Source: Litoribaculum gwangyangense
Lineage (GTDB): Bacteria > Bacteroidota > Bacteroidia > Flavobacteriales > Flavobacteriaceae
Assembly (NCBI RefSeq): GCF_039543505.1
Contig: NZ_BAABJW010000002.1
Coordinates: 744,001 to 808,000 of the forward strand
DNA: 64,000 bases
Direction of reading: 5' to 3'
Positions 54,874 to 64,000 of the stretch are shown here, in pieces (position 1 is the first letter of the stretch; each line of letters starts with the position of its first letter). The notes under the pieces are model-generated. The model saw nothing but the letters and a program-made list of their open reading frames with translations. It did no database searches and was not told where the DNA came from. Made by a program: the position numbers and the translations under genes.

Positions 54874-55612
54874 CTTCCGTGCTGACCGTAATATTTTTCA
54901 ATTCAATTTTTGATAGCAAATCCAATTCATTCTTTTCAAATAGAATATCTAGATCATGTAAATTGATTTCATTGTTTCTAGGTTTATAGTTATTGTAATC
55001 AACAAACCTAATACCACTTAGGTAGCGCTCGTTATAAGCCTCTCTAAAACGATAACCTTTTCCTTTATTCTCATTATATGAATACGCTAAGTAATCTACT
55101 TTAAAGTTCTTATTATCAATCCAATAAATAAATTCATCATCAAAATCTTCTCCTCCTCCATCCTCATTAAAAGTTACCTTTATTTTAAAATAACTGCGCC
55201 CTTTAATTTCAACCTCGTTAAGGTAAGTTTTATTAACAGCTCTATCATTTAACCCATAAGGTAAAACCGAAAAATAATGTACCGAGTTTACAGAGGCTTT
55301 GAGTTTATTTACCAAAGAATCTTCCAATTCCATTTTTTGACCATTTGCAAAACGAGTGAAACTATTATTATCTAGGACATCATAGATTGAATCTTGAGAA
55401 TTTATAATGAGTCTCGAAAGTGAAAAACCTCCACCATATCTTCTAGCTGCATATCGTCTACCCCTGAAGTCAAATGCAATAGTCGATTTCTTAAATAGCT
55501 CACCACCTGAAACTTCAATGGATCTATCAACGATGACGTTAGCATCTTTACTGTCTTTTTCACAACTTGAAAATGACATCATCAATAAAATAAAAAACGT
55601 GATTTTTTTCAT
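54863..55612 (-). CDS. DUF6503-like lipoprotein
   Basis: 249 residues. Lipoprotein signal (MMSFSSC). Sequence features such as FDFRGRRYAARRYGGGF, SVHYFSVLPYGLND, EDFDDEFIYWIDNKN and YRFREAYNERYLSGIR match DUF6503, a conserved Bacteroidota envelope family that I take to fold like LolA-type lipoprotein-handling proteins (inference). Function unknown. It follows the pxp operon on the same strand after 48 bases. Confidence 0.75.
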   Translation of the reverse strand: MKKITFFILLMMSFSSCEKDSKDANVIVDRSIEVSGGELFKKSTIAFDFRGRRYAARRYGGGFSLSRLIINSQDSIYDVLDNNSFTRFANGQKMELEDSLVNKLKASVNSVHYFSVLPYGLNDRAVNKTYLNEVEIKGRSYFKIKVTFNEDGGGEDFDDEFIYWIDNKNFKVDYLAYSYNENKGKGYRFREAYNERYLSGIRFVDYNNYKPRNNEINLHDLDILFEKNELDLLSKIELKNITVSTEATQ

Positions 55613-55660
55613 AATAAATAAAGTTTTATAGTAAGTACTAAAGTCAATAGATGCCTAATT

Positions 55661-56512
55661 TTAGCTTGAAATAAATTTAAATTTTATGTGGTTCCCCGTA
55701 AATTTCTGAGCTAAAATATCTATGGATGACTCCTTAACCTGCAGCACTCTAGGATACCCACCCGTGGTTTGGCAATCGCGCATCAATATAATAAGCTTTC
55801 CTGAAGGTGTTAGTTGAACCGTTCCTGGAAGCACTCCAGAGGTAATAATGGGCTTTAAGTTGTTTTTAAGGTTTTCCTCCAATTGATAGGCCATTCGATT
55901 ATTATCTTTTGAAATAGTAAATGACTTATTCAACAATTGATTTTTTTGGTCATCTGATAGCAGATCGAACTCTGGTCCTTTTAAAACCTCCACAATATCA
56001 GAGGTCAAATAAGATACATTAAACCTAACAGATGCATTTTTATAAATAATATCAGTTGAATAATCACAAACTATCAGTTCATCGTTTTTAAAGAGCTTAA
56101 ATTGCTCCGTAATGTTTTGACACATACTTTTACTACCCATTATTGTTTCGCTCTTAAAACCTCCCCAAATGGCTAAATAACATCTAAAACCAGAGTTTAA
56201 TTTACCAAAAGACAACACATCGTTGGGTTTAAGGGCAACTACTTTATTTAGCCCGATAGGATAATCATTCAATTTGGGCGACATATCAGCACCTGAAATG
56301 ACCATAAAAGTCTCAACTTGAAATTGAAGTTTAGCGCCTGTCATTGTCATTTCCAAAACAGCTTCATCTTCCTTGTTTCCTAATAATGCATTAGCAAAAG
56401 AAGCAGCTTTTCGATCCATAACCCCAGAATACGGCACTCCAAATTCCAGATAATGATTACGTCCAAAATCTTGTATAGAACTGTAAAACCCAGTATTTAA
56501 AACTTTAATCAT
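55661..56512 (-). CDS. pxpC: 5-oxoprolinase subunit C (biotin-dependent carboxyltransferase-like)
   Basis: 283 residues from the ATG at 56512, which overlaps the pxpB end by 8 bases. A longer reading from 56542 would extend further into pxpB. AHS2 domain: VLNTGFYSSIQDFGR, GVPYSGVMDRKAASFAN, MRDCQTTGGYPRVLQV. With PxpA and PxpB it hydrolyses 5-oxoproline to glutamate using ATP. It is last in a four-gene unit. Confidence 0.95.
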   Translation of the reverse strand: MIKVLNTGFYSSIQDFGRNHYLEFGVPYSGVMDRKAASFANALLGNKEDEAVLEMTMTGAKLQFQVETFMVISGADMSPKLNDYPIGLNKVVALKPNDVLSFGKLNSGFRCYLAIWGGFKSETIMGSKSMCQNITEQFKLFKNDELIVCDYSTDIIYKNASVRFNVSYLTSDIVEVLKGPEFDLLSDDQKNQLLNKSFTISKDNNRMAYQLEENLKNNLKPIITSGVLPGTVQLTPSGKLIILMRDCQTTGGYPRVLQVKESSIDILAQKFTGNHIKFKFISS

Positions 56513-57236
56513 GGTAAACCTCGCTTTCCATTTGGTAAACATTCGCGTCTACTAGAGTTTTAATATCTTGATATTCTTTTAAACTCACTGGATAAAATTT
56601 TATCCTGTCCCCAGCTTGAGCAAAACAAGGATTGACATTAGAAGCATCAAAAAAGTTTAAGGGTGAATTACCTATAACATTCCAACCACCTGGACTCGTA
56701 TTTGGATACACGCCAGTTTGATTTCCGCCAATGGCAACTGCCCCTTTTTCAATGTGTAATCTGGGAGATGATTTTCTGGGAATTTCTAGTGATTTATCCA
56801 AACCACCCAAGTATAAAAACCCTGGTAAAAAACCAATAAAATAAACTGTGTAAATGGGTTGGGAATGACGCTTTATTATCTCTTTTTTTGATAGCTTTTT
56901 TTCTTTTGAAATAAACTCTAAATCCAATGCGAAATCAGTGTCATAACAGACAGGAATTTTCCATAGTTTAGACTCATTTTTAGCTGATATTTTTTCAGAG
57001 CCATAGATTTTGTCTATAATCACTATTTCGTGTTCTAAATTTTTAATCGAATTACTATAAATTATTAATAATGAATTATATGAAGATTTTAATTCAACTA
57101 AAAGTTTAAGTTTACTTTTTTTGATTTTTTGCTTAAAATGGATAATGTCCGCTAAAATCAGCTCATTTATTTCTTGAGGCCATTCAACCAAAATAGCACG
57201 TTCTCCAAAGGGTTTGTATGTAAGTTCAAAAGCCAT
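56505..57236 (-). CDS. pxpB: 5-oxoprolinase subunit B (KipI-like, AHS1)
   Basis: 243 residues. AHS1 domain: VYFIGFLPGFLYLGGLD, IPRKSSPRLHIEKGAVAIGG, YPNTSPGGWNVIGNSPL. Subunit B pairs with PxpC in the 5-oxoprolinase complex. It begins 6 bases after pxpA and overlaps pxpC by 8 bases. Confidence 0.95.
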   Translation of the reverse strand: MAFELTYKPFGERAILVEWPQEINELILADIIHFKQKIKKSKLKLLVELKSSYNSLLIIYSNSIKNLEHEIVIIDKIYGSEKISAKNESKLWKIPVCYDTDFALDLEFISKEKKLSKKEIIKRHSQPIYTVYFIGFLPGFLYLGGLDKSLEIPRKSSPRLHIEKGAVAIGGNQTGVYPNTSPGGWNVIGNSPLNFFDASNVNPCFAQAGDRIKFYPVSLKEYQDIKTLVDANVYQMESEVYHD

Positions 57237-57242
57237 TAAAAA

Positions 57243-57983
57243 TCATCTTATTTTAATTCCTTTTAACGTTAATTTTTCGTTCAGGTTTTTTATCAAATCT
57301 ATCGCTTTAGGATTATCGCCATGTACACAAAATGTGTCGGCTTTCATGTCATTTTCTGTACCATGAATCGTCTTAACTTTCTGCTCAGAAACCATTCTAA
57401 AAACATGCTCAAAAACTTGGTTTGGGTCTTCAATCACCGCATGATTTTCACTTCTTGAAACCAAGGTCAAATCATTATTGTAGTTTCTATCCGCAAAGGC
57501 TTCATAAGTAATATTAATACCATTTTTTAATGCCAAATCTTCAATAACCGATTTGTAAGGCACATATAATTTTATGGGTAAAGTGATGCTTTTCATCACC
57601 TCAATAATGACCTTGGCAATCTTTTCATCTACGGCTGCAATATTGTAAAGCGCACCGTGTGGCTTTATATGATGCAACAGAACATGCTCTTCATTTAAAA
57701 CATGTATTAAATCATCTATTTGGGATTTTATGGATGTGAACAAGGCAGCACAAGACATATCCATGGGTTGTCTTCCAAAGTTTTCCTTATCAGGAAATGA
57801 AGGGTGTGCTCCTATTTTGACCTGGTTTTGTTTAGCTAACTTGACGACCGTTTTCATGGTGTCATAATCACCTGCATGTCCGCCACAAGCAATATTACAA
57901 GATGCGATGTATGGCATTAGTGAAGCCTCGTTACCAACGCCTTCACCAACATCTACATTAATATCCACCGTTTGATTTTCCAC
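57243..57983 (-). CDS. pxpA: 5-oxoprolinase subunit A (LamB/YcsF family)
   Basis: 246 residues. LamB/YcsF motifs: DINVDVGEGVGNEASLMPY, SCNIACGGHAGDYDTM, HIKPHGALYN. Translation starts at GTG (57983-57981), which overlaps the preceding stop TAG by one base, so it is coupled to the transporter gene. It forms the other half of 5-oxoprolinase with PxpBC. Confidence 0.95.
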   Translation of the reverse strand: MENQTVDINVDVGEGVGNEASLMPYIASCNIACGGHAGDYDTMKTVVKLAKQNQVKIGAHPSFPDKENFGRQPMDMSCAALFTSIKSQIDDLIHVLNEEHVLLHHIKPHGALYNIAAVDEKIAKVIIEVMKSITLPIKLYVPYKSVIEDLALKNGINITYEAFADRNYNNDLTLVSRSENHAVIEDPNQVFEHVFRMVSEQKVKTIHGTENDMKADTFCVHGDNPKAIDLIKNLNEKLTLKGIKIR

Positions 57984-59212
57984 TAAAACAGGTTTAAGCT
58001 AAATACTTTATTTAAAGTTGCCATTGACAGTAAGATACTAATTCCTAGAATTAAAAACCCAAAAATGTTTTGTTTTGTAGTGTTTTTAAAAGCCCCTAAA
58101 ACAGATTTCTTATTCATAATCCAAAGTAAAAACCCAGCAATAACCGGCAGTAAAATACCATTGGCTACTTGGGCAAACTTGATAATATCAATCGGTTTTA
58201 TGCTTAATGAGGAAAACACAACCCCTAAAACCAAAATGAACATCCAAACTGCACGAAACTTTTTGGTTTTCATGCCAGATGACCAACCCAAACAACCACT
58301 TGCCACATAAGCAGCCGCTAAAGGTGCTGTGATAGCGCTGGTAATTCCTGAAGCAAACAAGCCAATTGCTAAAAAATATTTTGCGAAACTGCCAAAAAGG
58401 GGTTCTAAACCTTGTGCTAAATCGGAGGCGTTCCTGATGGTTTCACTTTGTATGGAAGCTGCCGAAATAATAATACACATGGATACTAGACCTCCTAAAA
58501 AAACGGCAATGATGGTGTCTCTTTTTGCAAACCGTAGGTCTGACTTTGCTTTCCATTTTTCTGTAACTAAAGAAGCATGTAAAAACAAATTATAAGGCAC
58601 TACTGTAGTACCAATAAGTGCAATAATGGTAAGTAAGCTTCCCTTAGGAAATTTTGGAAATAAGGCACCTTTTAAAATTTCACTTATATTAGGTTTCGTG
58701 ATAATAGCAGTAATTAAAAATGCAATACTCATTAAAACAACCAACGAAATAAGGGCTTTTTCCAGTACTTTATAATTACCAATATAAAGCAAAATAAAAG
58801 CTATACATCCAATAACTACACTCAATAAATTTATTGAAAAACCACACATTTTTAAACTTGGGTTTCCACTGATAGCTTCCAAACCCAATACACCACCCGT
58901 AATATTTCCAGCTTCATACGCGGCGTTTCCAATAACGATAGCAGAAAGTATTAAAAGAATTGCTATAAATTTAAAAACAGGGTGCTCTAATTCAGTTCTA
59001 ATAATTTCTGATAAACCCTTCTGAGTAATAATACCTAAACGCGCCGACATTTCTTGTAAAACAATGGTAGCTATAATAGACAAAACCATCGCCCATAAAA
59101 GTTCAAAACCAAAACCAACCCCTGCTAGGGTACATACTGTAACCGAACCAGGGCCAATAAATGCTGCTGCAATTAATGGCCCTGGACCGATATTTTTAAA
59201 CCAGTTTTTCAA
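57983..59212 (-). CDS. Nramp-family transporter lacking canonical metal-site motifs
   Basis: 409 residues with about 11 membrane segments and the Nramp fold (GPGPLIAAAFIGPGSVTVCT). The metal-binding DPGN of helix 1 is replaced by G20-P21-G22-S23, and the MPH of helix 6 is V205-P206-Y207 (VVPYNLFLHASLV). It is the first gene of the pxpABC unit, as Nramp-like YcsG is beside ycsF in Bacillus. I infer a substrate other than Mn2+ or Fe2+, such as 5-oxoproline or another organic compound; this is not shown. Confidence 0.85.
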   Translation of the reverse strand: MKNWFKNIGPGPLIAAAFIGPGSVTVCTLAGVGFGFELLWAMVLSIIATIVLQEMSARLGIITQKGLSEIIRTELEHPVFKFIAILLILSAIVIGNAAYEAGNITGGVLGLEAISGNPSLKMCGFSINLLSVVIGCIAFILLYIGNYKVLEKALISLVVLMSIAFLITAIITKPNISEILKGALFPKFPKGSLLTIIALIGTTVVPYNLFLHASLVTEKWKAKSDLRFAKRDTIIAVFLGGLVSMCIIISAASIQSETIRNASDLAQGLEPLFGSFAKYFLAIGLFASGITSAITAPLAAAYVASGCLGWSSGMKTKKFRAVWMFILVLGVVFSSLSIKPIDIIKFAQVANGILLPVIAGFLLWIMNKKSVLGAFKNTTKQNIFGFLILGISILLSMATLNKVFSLNLF

Positions 59213-59218
59213 TATAGT

Positions 59219-62200
59219 TTATAATTGTTTTAAAAGTGTATCTACCGCCATTCTTAGTTGAGTATCCTCACCTTTAGCTTTATCATCAGGATTATTTTTC
59301 ACCAAGATATCTGGCACTGCCGGCCCTAATTCCATATTGGATTCCGTGTTTTTTACATACCAACCTCTAAAGGGCATTCTTACAGATGATCCATCTATTA
59401 ATCTCGCAGATCCAGTTGAAATAACGGCACCAAAGGTGGGCTCACCAACTAACGTGCCAATACCTAGTGCCTTGTAAGCATGAGAAAATATTTCTGCATT
59501 AGAGTAACTGGTATGATTACACATCGCTATAGATGGTTTGGTCCAAGAAGCTAAAGGCAAACGCTCACTATATGGATAGTAATCTTTAAACTTTGTATGC
59601 TCTTTCTCTAAATTTTCTGCTGCTCCTCTAGGCACAGTATAAGCATGTTGTTTAACATTTAACACAGCCATTAAGTAGTCGGTAGTCCAACCACCACCGT
59701 TGTATCTCACATCTATTACAAGCCCTTCCTTACCTAACCCAGCAGCCATTAACTCACGTTCAAAATTTTCAAAACTTTGCCAGTCCATACCTTGTATGTG
59801 AATATATCCCAATTTGCCATTGGAATATTTATCGGTTAATCGTTTACGTTCTTTAACCCAAGCATTATAATTTTCTTTTCTGTTACTGTAATCAGGCCTG
59901 ATGACAACTTCTAGGTTATTATTTCCACGCTTAATTTCCAAATAAATTTTTTCATTTGAAGTGCCTTCTAGCAAACTATAAAAATTTAGATTTTTTGAAA
60001 GTCTGGTTCCATTTACACCTAAAATAACATCTCCAACATTCAAATTACTAGCGCTTTTAGCTGCAGGCATATTTTCAACTACTTTAGTGACCTCAACAGC
60101 GCCATTGTTATTTGGTTTTAATTCTATTCCCAATAAACCTGTTGATTCTCTTTGTAATTCCTCTCGGTCTTCACCCACTCTAAAACCCATATGGCTCGCA
60201 TTAATTTGACCGAGCATCCAGTTAAATATTTCCTGAAAATCGGTTCTTGTAGAAGCTTTCATGGCCAAAGGTTTGTACTTTTTCTTTAAGGCTGTCCAAT
60301 CTTGACCGTGGAAATTAGGATCATAAAAACCATCGTTGATGGCTTTCCATGCTTCTTCAAAAATTTGGTTGGATTCTGCAACATAATCCACGTCCATTTT
60401 TGCACCTATTGATAATGACTCCTTTTTGTCATTGGAAATATTAATACTGGATAAACTACCAAAACTGGTGGTTAACAAAAACATGCTTTCTTTTTTATCA
60501 GCCACTATATTAGAAGGCCTTGAATTACCCGTGGTAATGGCTTTTTTATCCTCTCCATTCCAAGAAATTTTATATAAATCTGATTCGATATCGGCATCAC
60601 CCCTTGAGCCATTACCAGTCGTGTAGTAAATGGTTTTACCATCTCTGGATATGTATTGTACAAACTCGCCTCCAACAAAAGAAGTCACCTGAACTTGACG
60701 TTCGTGTATATCATCAAAATCAATAACAATATCTTTTACGCCCGCATCTTTTTTATCATCTTTTTTAGATTTATCCTTTTCCAGTTTATCAGCATTTTTT
60801 TCTTCTTCCCAATCTTGTGGTGTTTTTTCCCAATCTTCTTTATTTAACCAAGTAAACCACACATCATAATCACCATTATTTCTATTGGATGAAAACACCA
60901 ATTTTTTACCATCGGCACTCCATAAAGGCCTGGTATCCTGCTTTGGGTGCATGGAAATATTAACTGGTTTTATAGAATTATCGGCTTTATGAATATAAAT
61001 TTCGCCATTAAAATTTAAATCACTTAAATTATAAGCTAACCACTTCGAATCTGGTGACCATGATACTCCTGAAGGTGTGTCCCAGCCATTTAACAAAGTA
61101 GTTTCATTTGACAACTTACCCTTGGCATCAATTTTTGAAACAATTAATTTACCTCTTCCCACTTTATAGGCTATGGATTTTCCATCAGGCGACATTACAG
61201 GGTCTTCTTCACCTTCTTTCGTATTGGTTAATCTAACAACTTGATGTTTTAAGGTTTTAAACAAATCGGTTTCTTTGGCATCATCCGATTTTAATAAATA
61301 CAAATCATTTTGTCCTTCTTTATCTGATACAAAAACCAAGGCACTATCATTTAACCAAGTGGGCATTCTATCTCTGAATGGCGAATTGGAAAGATTTATG
61401 GTTCTTTTGTTATCCTTATCAGTGGATCTTAAAAAAAGTTCACCCCTAATTACCATGGCGGCATATTTCCCGTTTGGCGAAATAGCAATTTCCTCTATAC
61501 GATTTGTAAAAGTTTTATGTTCAACGGGGTCGTGTCTATAATCTGAACCAATATTCAATTTGACTTCTTTGGGTGCATTGGTTGTTGTATTTAAAACAAA
61601 CAATTTATCCCCTTGAACCATGGCTAAATCCTTACCGTTAACACTTACATTGAAAGAAAAAATACCCATATCCTTAAAAGTCGTAACAGGTGTTATGACC
61701 CCTACTTTTTTGCCATTGGAATCGATATTCAATTTATGAACATTGTATTTACCATCTCTTGAAGATTGAAAATAGATGGTTGAGTCATTTCCCCACTGTG
61801 GATAAAAATCATTACCATCATACGTTGTGAGTTGGGTGTAACTATCATTCGCCTTATTATAAAGCCAAATATCCCTGTTTGCTGGACCACGATAAGCTTC
61901 GCGGGCAATTCTACAAGAACCCTTTACAAAAACAATAAATTTACCATTTGGTGAGACTTTTGCATCAAAACCAATAGTGCTCATCAATCTGGTAGGTGTA
62001 CCTCCGACATCACTTACCATATGAGTTTCCATTTCTCTTTCCACTTGTACAAAGTCTCTACGTGTGGAAAATAAAATGGAGCCCTCTTTTGTATAATCGG
62101 TCAAATAATCGGATGTTGAGTGATACGTAATACGTTTTGGAACACCACCATCTTTTGAAATCACATAAATATCATTATTACTATAACGGTCACTTTCAAA

Positions 62201-62437
62201 GGCAATATTATTCCCATCATAACTCCAAAGTGGTTTTGTATCGTATCCTTCGTGAATAGTAATTCGTTTTGGGTTTTCACCATTTATATCTGATGTCCAT
62301 ATATCGCCTTGAAAATTAAACGCAATATACTGTCCGTCAGGACTTATTGATGGATGATTTATTAAAGGGGATTGAGCAAAATTTTTGGCAACAAAAACGA
62401 GTATAAAACATAGTGATAACTTCAAAGACTTTTTCAT
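59219..62437 (-). CDS. Tricorn-like S41 family protease
   Basis: 1072 residues. Sec signal (FILVFVAKNFAQ). Beta-propeller repeats in the first about 600 residues (SPDGQYIAFNFQGDIW, SPNGKYAAMVIRGELF, SWSPDSKWLAYNLSDL), a Lys/Asp-rich linker near 545-565, a tricorn core, a PDZ domain (about 755-830) and the S41 domain with SYSNAEIFSHAYKALG (catalytic Ser). It is a secreted oligopeptide-processing protease, 7 bases upstream of the Nramp gene on the same strand. It could supply peptides for amino-acid metabolism. Confidence 0.93.
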   Translation of the reverse strand: MKKSLKLSLCFILVFVAKNFAQSPLINHPSISPDGQYIAFNFQGDIWTSDINGENPKRITIHEGYDTKPLWSYDGNNIAFESDRYSNNDIYVISKDGGVPKRITYHSTSDYLTDYTKEGSILFSTRRDFVQVEREMETHMVSDVGGTPTRLMSTIGFDAKVSPNGKFIVFVKGSCRIAREAYRGPANRDIWLYNKANDSYTQLTTYDGNDFYPQWGNDSTIYFQSSRDGKYNVHKLNIDSNGKKVGVITPVTTFKDMGIFSFNVSVNGKDLAMVQGDKLFVLNTTTNAPKEVKLNIGSDYRHDPVEHKTFTNRIEEIAISPNGKYAAMVIRGELFLRSTDKDNKRTINLSNSPFRDRMPTWLNDSALVFVSDKEGQNDLYLLKSDDAKETDLFKTLKHQVVRLTNTKEGEEDPVMSPDGKSIAYKVGRGKLIVSKIDAKGKLSNETTLLNGWDTPSGVSWSPDSKWLAYNLSDLNFNGEIYIHKADNSIKPVNISMHPKQDTRPLWSADGKKLVFSSNRNNGDYDVWFTWLNKEDWEKTPQDWEEEKNADKLEKDKSKKDDKKDAGVKDIVIDFDDIHERQVQVTSFVGGEFVQYISRDGKTIYYTTGNGSRGDADIESDLYKISWNGEDKKAITTGNSRPSNIVADKKESMFLLTTSFGSLSSINISNDKKESLSIGAKMDVDYVAESNQIFEEAWKAINDGFYDPNFHGQDWTALKKKYKPLAMKASTRTDFQEIFNWMLGQINASHMGFRVGEDREELQRESTGLLGIELKPNNNGAVEVTKVVENMPAAKSASNLNVGDVILGVNGTRLSKNLNFYSLLEGTSNEKIYLEIKRGNNNLEVVIRPDYSNRKENYNAWVKERKRLTDKYSNGKLGYIHIQGMDWQSFENFERELMAAGLGKEGLVIDVRYNGGGWTTDYLMAVLNVKQHAYTVPRGAAENLEKEHTKFKDYYPYSERLPLASWTKPSIAMCNHTSYSNAEIFSHAYKALGIGTLVGEPTFGAVISTGSARLIDGSSVRMPFRGWYVKNTESNMELGPAVPDILVKNNPDDKAKGEDTQLRMAVDTLLKQL

Positions 62438-62537
62438 TTCAATGGTGGTTTTAATTTTTTGCCCTAAAGTTAATTTGAATATGTTGATTGGTCTGAATTA
62501 TCAACATACTTTTAACACATTTTAACAATAGCTTAAC

Positions 62538-63650
62538 TTATTGCTCAACTGAATTAAGCGCATAAATGGCAAAACTTCCTAACCAATGGCCACCTTCATA
62601 ACTATCGCCAAATATACTTGGCAATGAATAATTGATATGTTTATTAGCCACATTATATAAATGATTGTATTCTGGTAATCCTTCAGCTATTTTAGCTAAA
62701 CTCCAAGCGCGAGAAAAATTAACGCCATCCAAATGCACCAATTGTCCGTCCGTTCTATCCGAAACTAACCCAACCTCCAAAGTATATTTTTCGTCTTTTA
62801 ATTGCGGTAAAAAAGTATTTAACCAAGTTTTAAATTCTTCAACAGGCAATAACCGCTTCATTAAAGCCGCTTCTTCCAGGCATGGTGATAAAAAATCACT
62901 ACCACTAGGCTCCCAAGTTATGGGGCAGTTTTGATCATTTGAGAAAAAATACATTGAACGTTCTTTAATGGCTTTTTTAAGGTCTTCATTATTAACCGTT
63001 GTCGCATAATCATAAGCAAAACTTAGCCCAAACGCCGTATTTGGATGCGTTCCTACACGTTGTGGATAGTTTAATTTAGGCAAAAACTCGATGTATTTTC
63101 CAACAATCAAGTCGGTTAAAGGTTGTAAATTGTTCTCTAGCTCTCGCGCTACCGGTGCATCCCAGGTATGCAATTCATCGGCGAGTTTTAACAACCATGC
63201 CCAACCGTAAGTTCGCTCAAAAGATTTGTTGTGTTCGGTGTAAAAATATTGCACTTCAGTTTCAATGTTTTCTTTCGATATATTGTTAAGTAAACGTTGT
63301 TTAATGCCCTCGGCATCATCTATATCTGGGAATTGTTTTAACAAACTCACCAAACTCCAATGTCCGTGAACCGATGAATGCCAATCGAAACAGCCATAAA
63401 ATGCTGGATGCAATACATTGGGAGCTAATAAATCATTATCCCCACCCAAGGTTTGAGATAAACGATTTGGATACTCAATATTTAAACAATGTAAAGGTAA
63501 TTGTGCTAATTTATTGGCCTGCTCTAAATTAAGAAGCGGCTTTGGTGCCATTTCAACTTTTGGAATTTCTGTACTGTCTTTTTTTTCTTCTTTGGATGTG
63601 TTGCAGTTAAAGACCATAAGTACCAAAAATATTATGATGTGTTTTTTCAT
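62538..63650 (-). CDS. DUF2891 family lipoprotein
   Basis: 370 residues. Lipoprotein signal (FLVLMVFNC). DUF2891 motifs such as YGCFDWHSSVHGHWSLVSLL, GWAWLLKLADELHTWDAP and GVNFSRAWSLAKI suggest an (alpha/alpha) barrel. No function is known. It sits 100 bases upstream of the protease gene on the same strand. Confidence 0.88.
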   Translation of the reverse strand: MKKHIIIFLVLMVFNCNTSKEEKKDSTEIPKVEMAPKPLLNLEQANKLAQLPLHCLNIEYPNRLSQTLGGDNDLLAPNVLHPAFYGCFDWHSSVHGHWSLVSLLKQFPDIDDAEGIKQRLLNNISKENIETEVQYFYTEHNKSFERTYGWAWLLKLADELHTWDAPVARELENNLQPLTDLIVGKYIEFLPKLNYPQRVGTHPNTAFGLSFAYDYATTVNNEDLKKAIKERSMYFFSNDQNCPITWEPSGSDFLSPCLEEAALMKRLLPVEEFKTWLNTFLPQLKDEKYTLEVGLVSDRTDGQLVHLDGVNFSRAWSLAKIAEGLPEYNHLYNVANKHINYSLPSIFGDSYEGGHWLGSFAIYALNSVEQ

Positions 63651-63800
63651 TTTATAAATTTAGGATTATATATTATAAAGAAACGGAATTTTATATAAAC
63701 TACCTATTGGTGTTATAAAATGTTTAATTATCAATCATACACTATCAAAATTCTTTATTTTATGCTACTTTTATATCTCTTTTAATAACTAAAAGTCTGC

Positions 63801-64000
63801 ATGGAAAACTATAATAATTTCAGAATATTTAACTTAGGTGAGCCTACTAAAATATCACCCATACACTTAAGCAAAACTAAAGGTGACAATATTTTTAATT
63901 TTATTGATGATAAGGACCGGATTTTAGCCGATATACAGTTGAACAATTTTACTTCTTCATTGGAGAACGGCATACTTCCTGATTCCTATGAGCGTGCAGG
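63801..64000 (+). CDS. 5' part of a gene, possibly a plant-type ATP-dependent phosphofructokinase
   Basis: 66 codons are visible (MENYNNFRIFNLGEPTK and onward, ending PDSYERAG) and the gene runs off the right edge. The last four residues, ERAG, stand where plant-type 6-phosphofructokinases have RRAGPR before their catalytic domain, and the lead-in fits such a leader. This is a weak match from a short stretch. The PFK identity would follow if the next residues read PRxKxYF and then a GGLCPG loop. Confidence 0.4.
   Translation, partial: MENYNNFRIFNLGEPTKISPIHLSKTKGDNIFNFIDDKDRILADIQLNNFTSSLENGILPDSYERA

Noticed and set aside
1..64000. CRISPR arrays, insertion sequences and prophage genes
   Set aside because: No evenly spaced repeats, transposase, integrase or phage genes were recognised in the window.

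Overview
The window looks like a chromosomal segment from a marine-type flavobacterium (Bacteroidota, Flavobacteriaceae). The evidence is the low GC content, TAnnTTTG-type -7 promoter boxes, a Y_Y_Y/LuxR hybrid regulator, type IX secretion C-terminal sorting domains, Bacteroidota lipoproteins, and a SusR-like regulated glucan locus. No phage, insertion sequence or CRISPR array was seen.

Layout. (1) 1-5.3 kb is a DNA damage/mutagenesis cassette. A DnaE-type polymerase (cut by the window edge) and a Y-family polymerase lie on the minus strand. They are divergent from a LexA-like XRE/S24 repressor and a DEDDh exonuclease-GIY-YIG nuclease fusion. A 33-bp imperfect palindrome sits between the two arms. 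(2) 5.4-5.5 kb holds tRNA-Arg(TCT) and its terminator. (3) 5.7-29.9 kb is a large beta-1,3/1,6-glucan (laminarin-like) utilisation locus: a membrane Y_Y_Y/LuxR regulator; a 1074-residue fusion of a clan GH-A-like hydrolase to an outer-membrane beta-barrel; two surface-type binding lipoproteins; a GH16 laminarinase; a GH149/GH161-like beta-glucan phosphorylase; three GH17 enzymes; a GH30; a GPH/MFS sugar transporter; and two type IX-secreted binding proteins. No SusC/SusD pair is present, and the hydrolase-barrel fusion occupies the position where one would be expected. (4) 30-36.7 kb is a galactose (Leloir) operon (GntR regulator, mutarotase, galK, galT and a GH16), divergent from an SSS-type symporter across a perfect 14-bp inverted repeat. 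(5) 36.8-64 kb is mostly housekeeping: glyA, fumarylacetoacetase, an RluA-type pseudouridine synthase, a MltF-like lytic transglycosylase next to a third GH16, YtxJ, ClpB, a TraB/GumN protein, two deoC paralogues with deoD, a 5-oxoprolinase operon (pxpABC) with an Nramp-like transporter, a tricorn-like S41 protease, a DUF2891 protein and the start of a possible phosphofructokinase.

How the glucan locus may work (inference). Glucan is captured at the surface by lipoproteins and T9SS-secreted binders and cut by the lipoprotein GH16. It would enter through the beta-barrel fusion, be debranched and trimmed in the periplasm by the GH30 and lipoprotein GH17, and cross the inner membrane through the GPH/MFS carrier. 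Two GH17 proteins without signal peptides and the phosphorylase would finish it in the cytoplasm, yielding glucose 1-phosphate.

The observations most worth a second look are the hydrolase-porin fusion in a SusCD-free locus, the binding module shared by four proteins under two export routes, a 13-bp motif shared by two promoter regions of the locus, a deoC paralogue with two changed catalytic residues, and an Nramp-family protein in the 5-oxoprolinase operon that lacks the metal-binding motifs.
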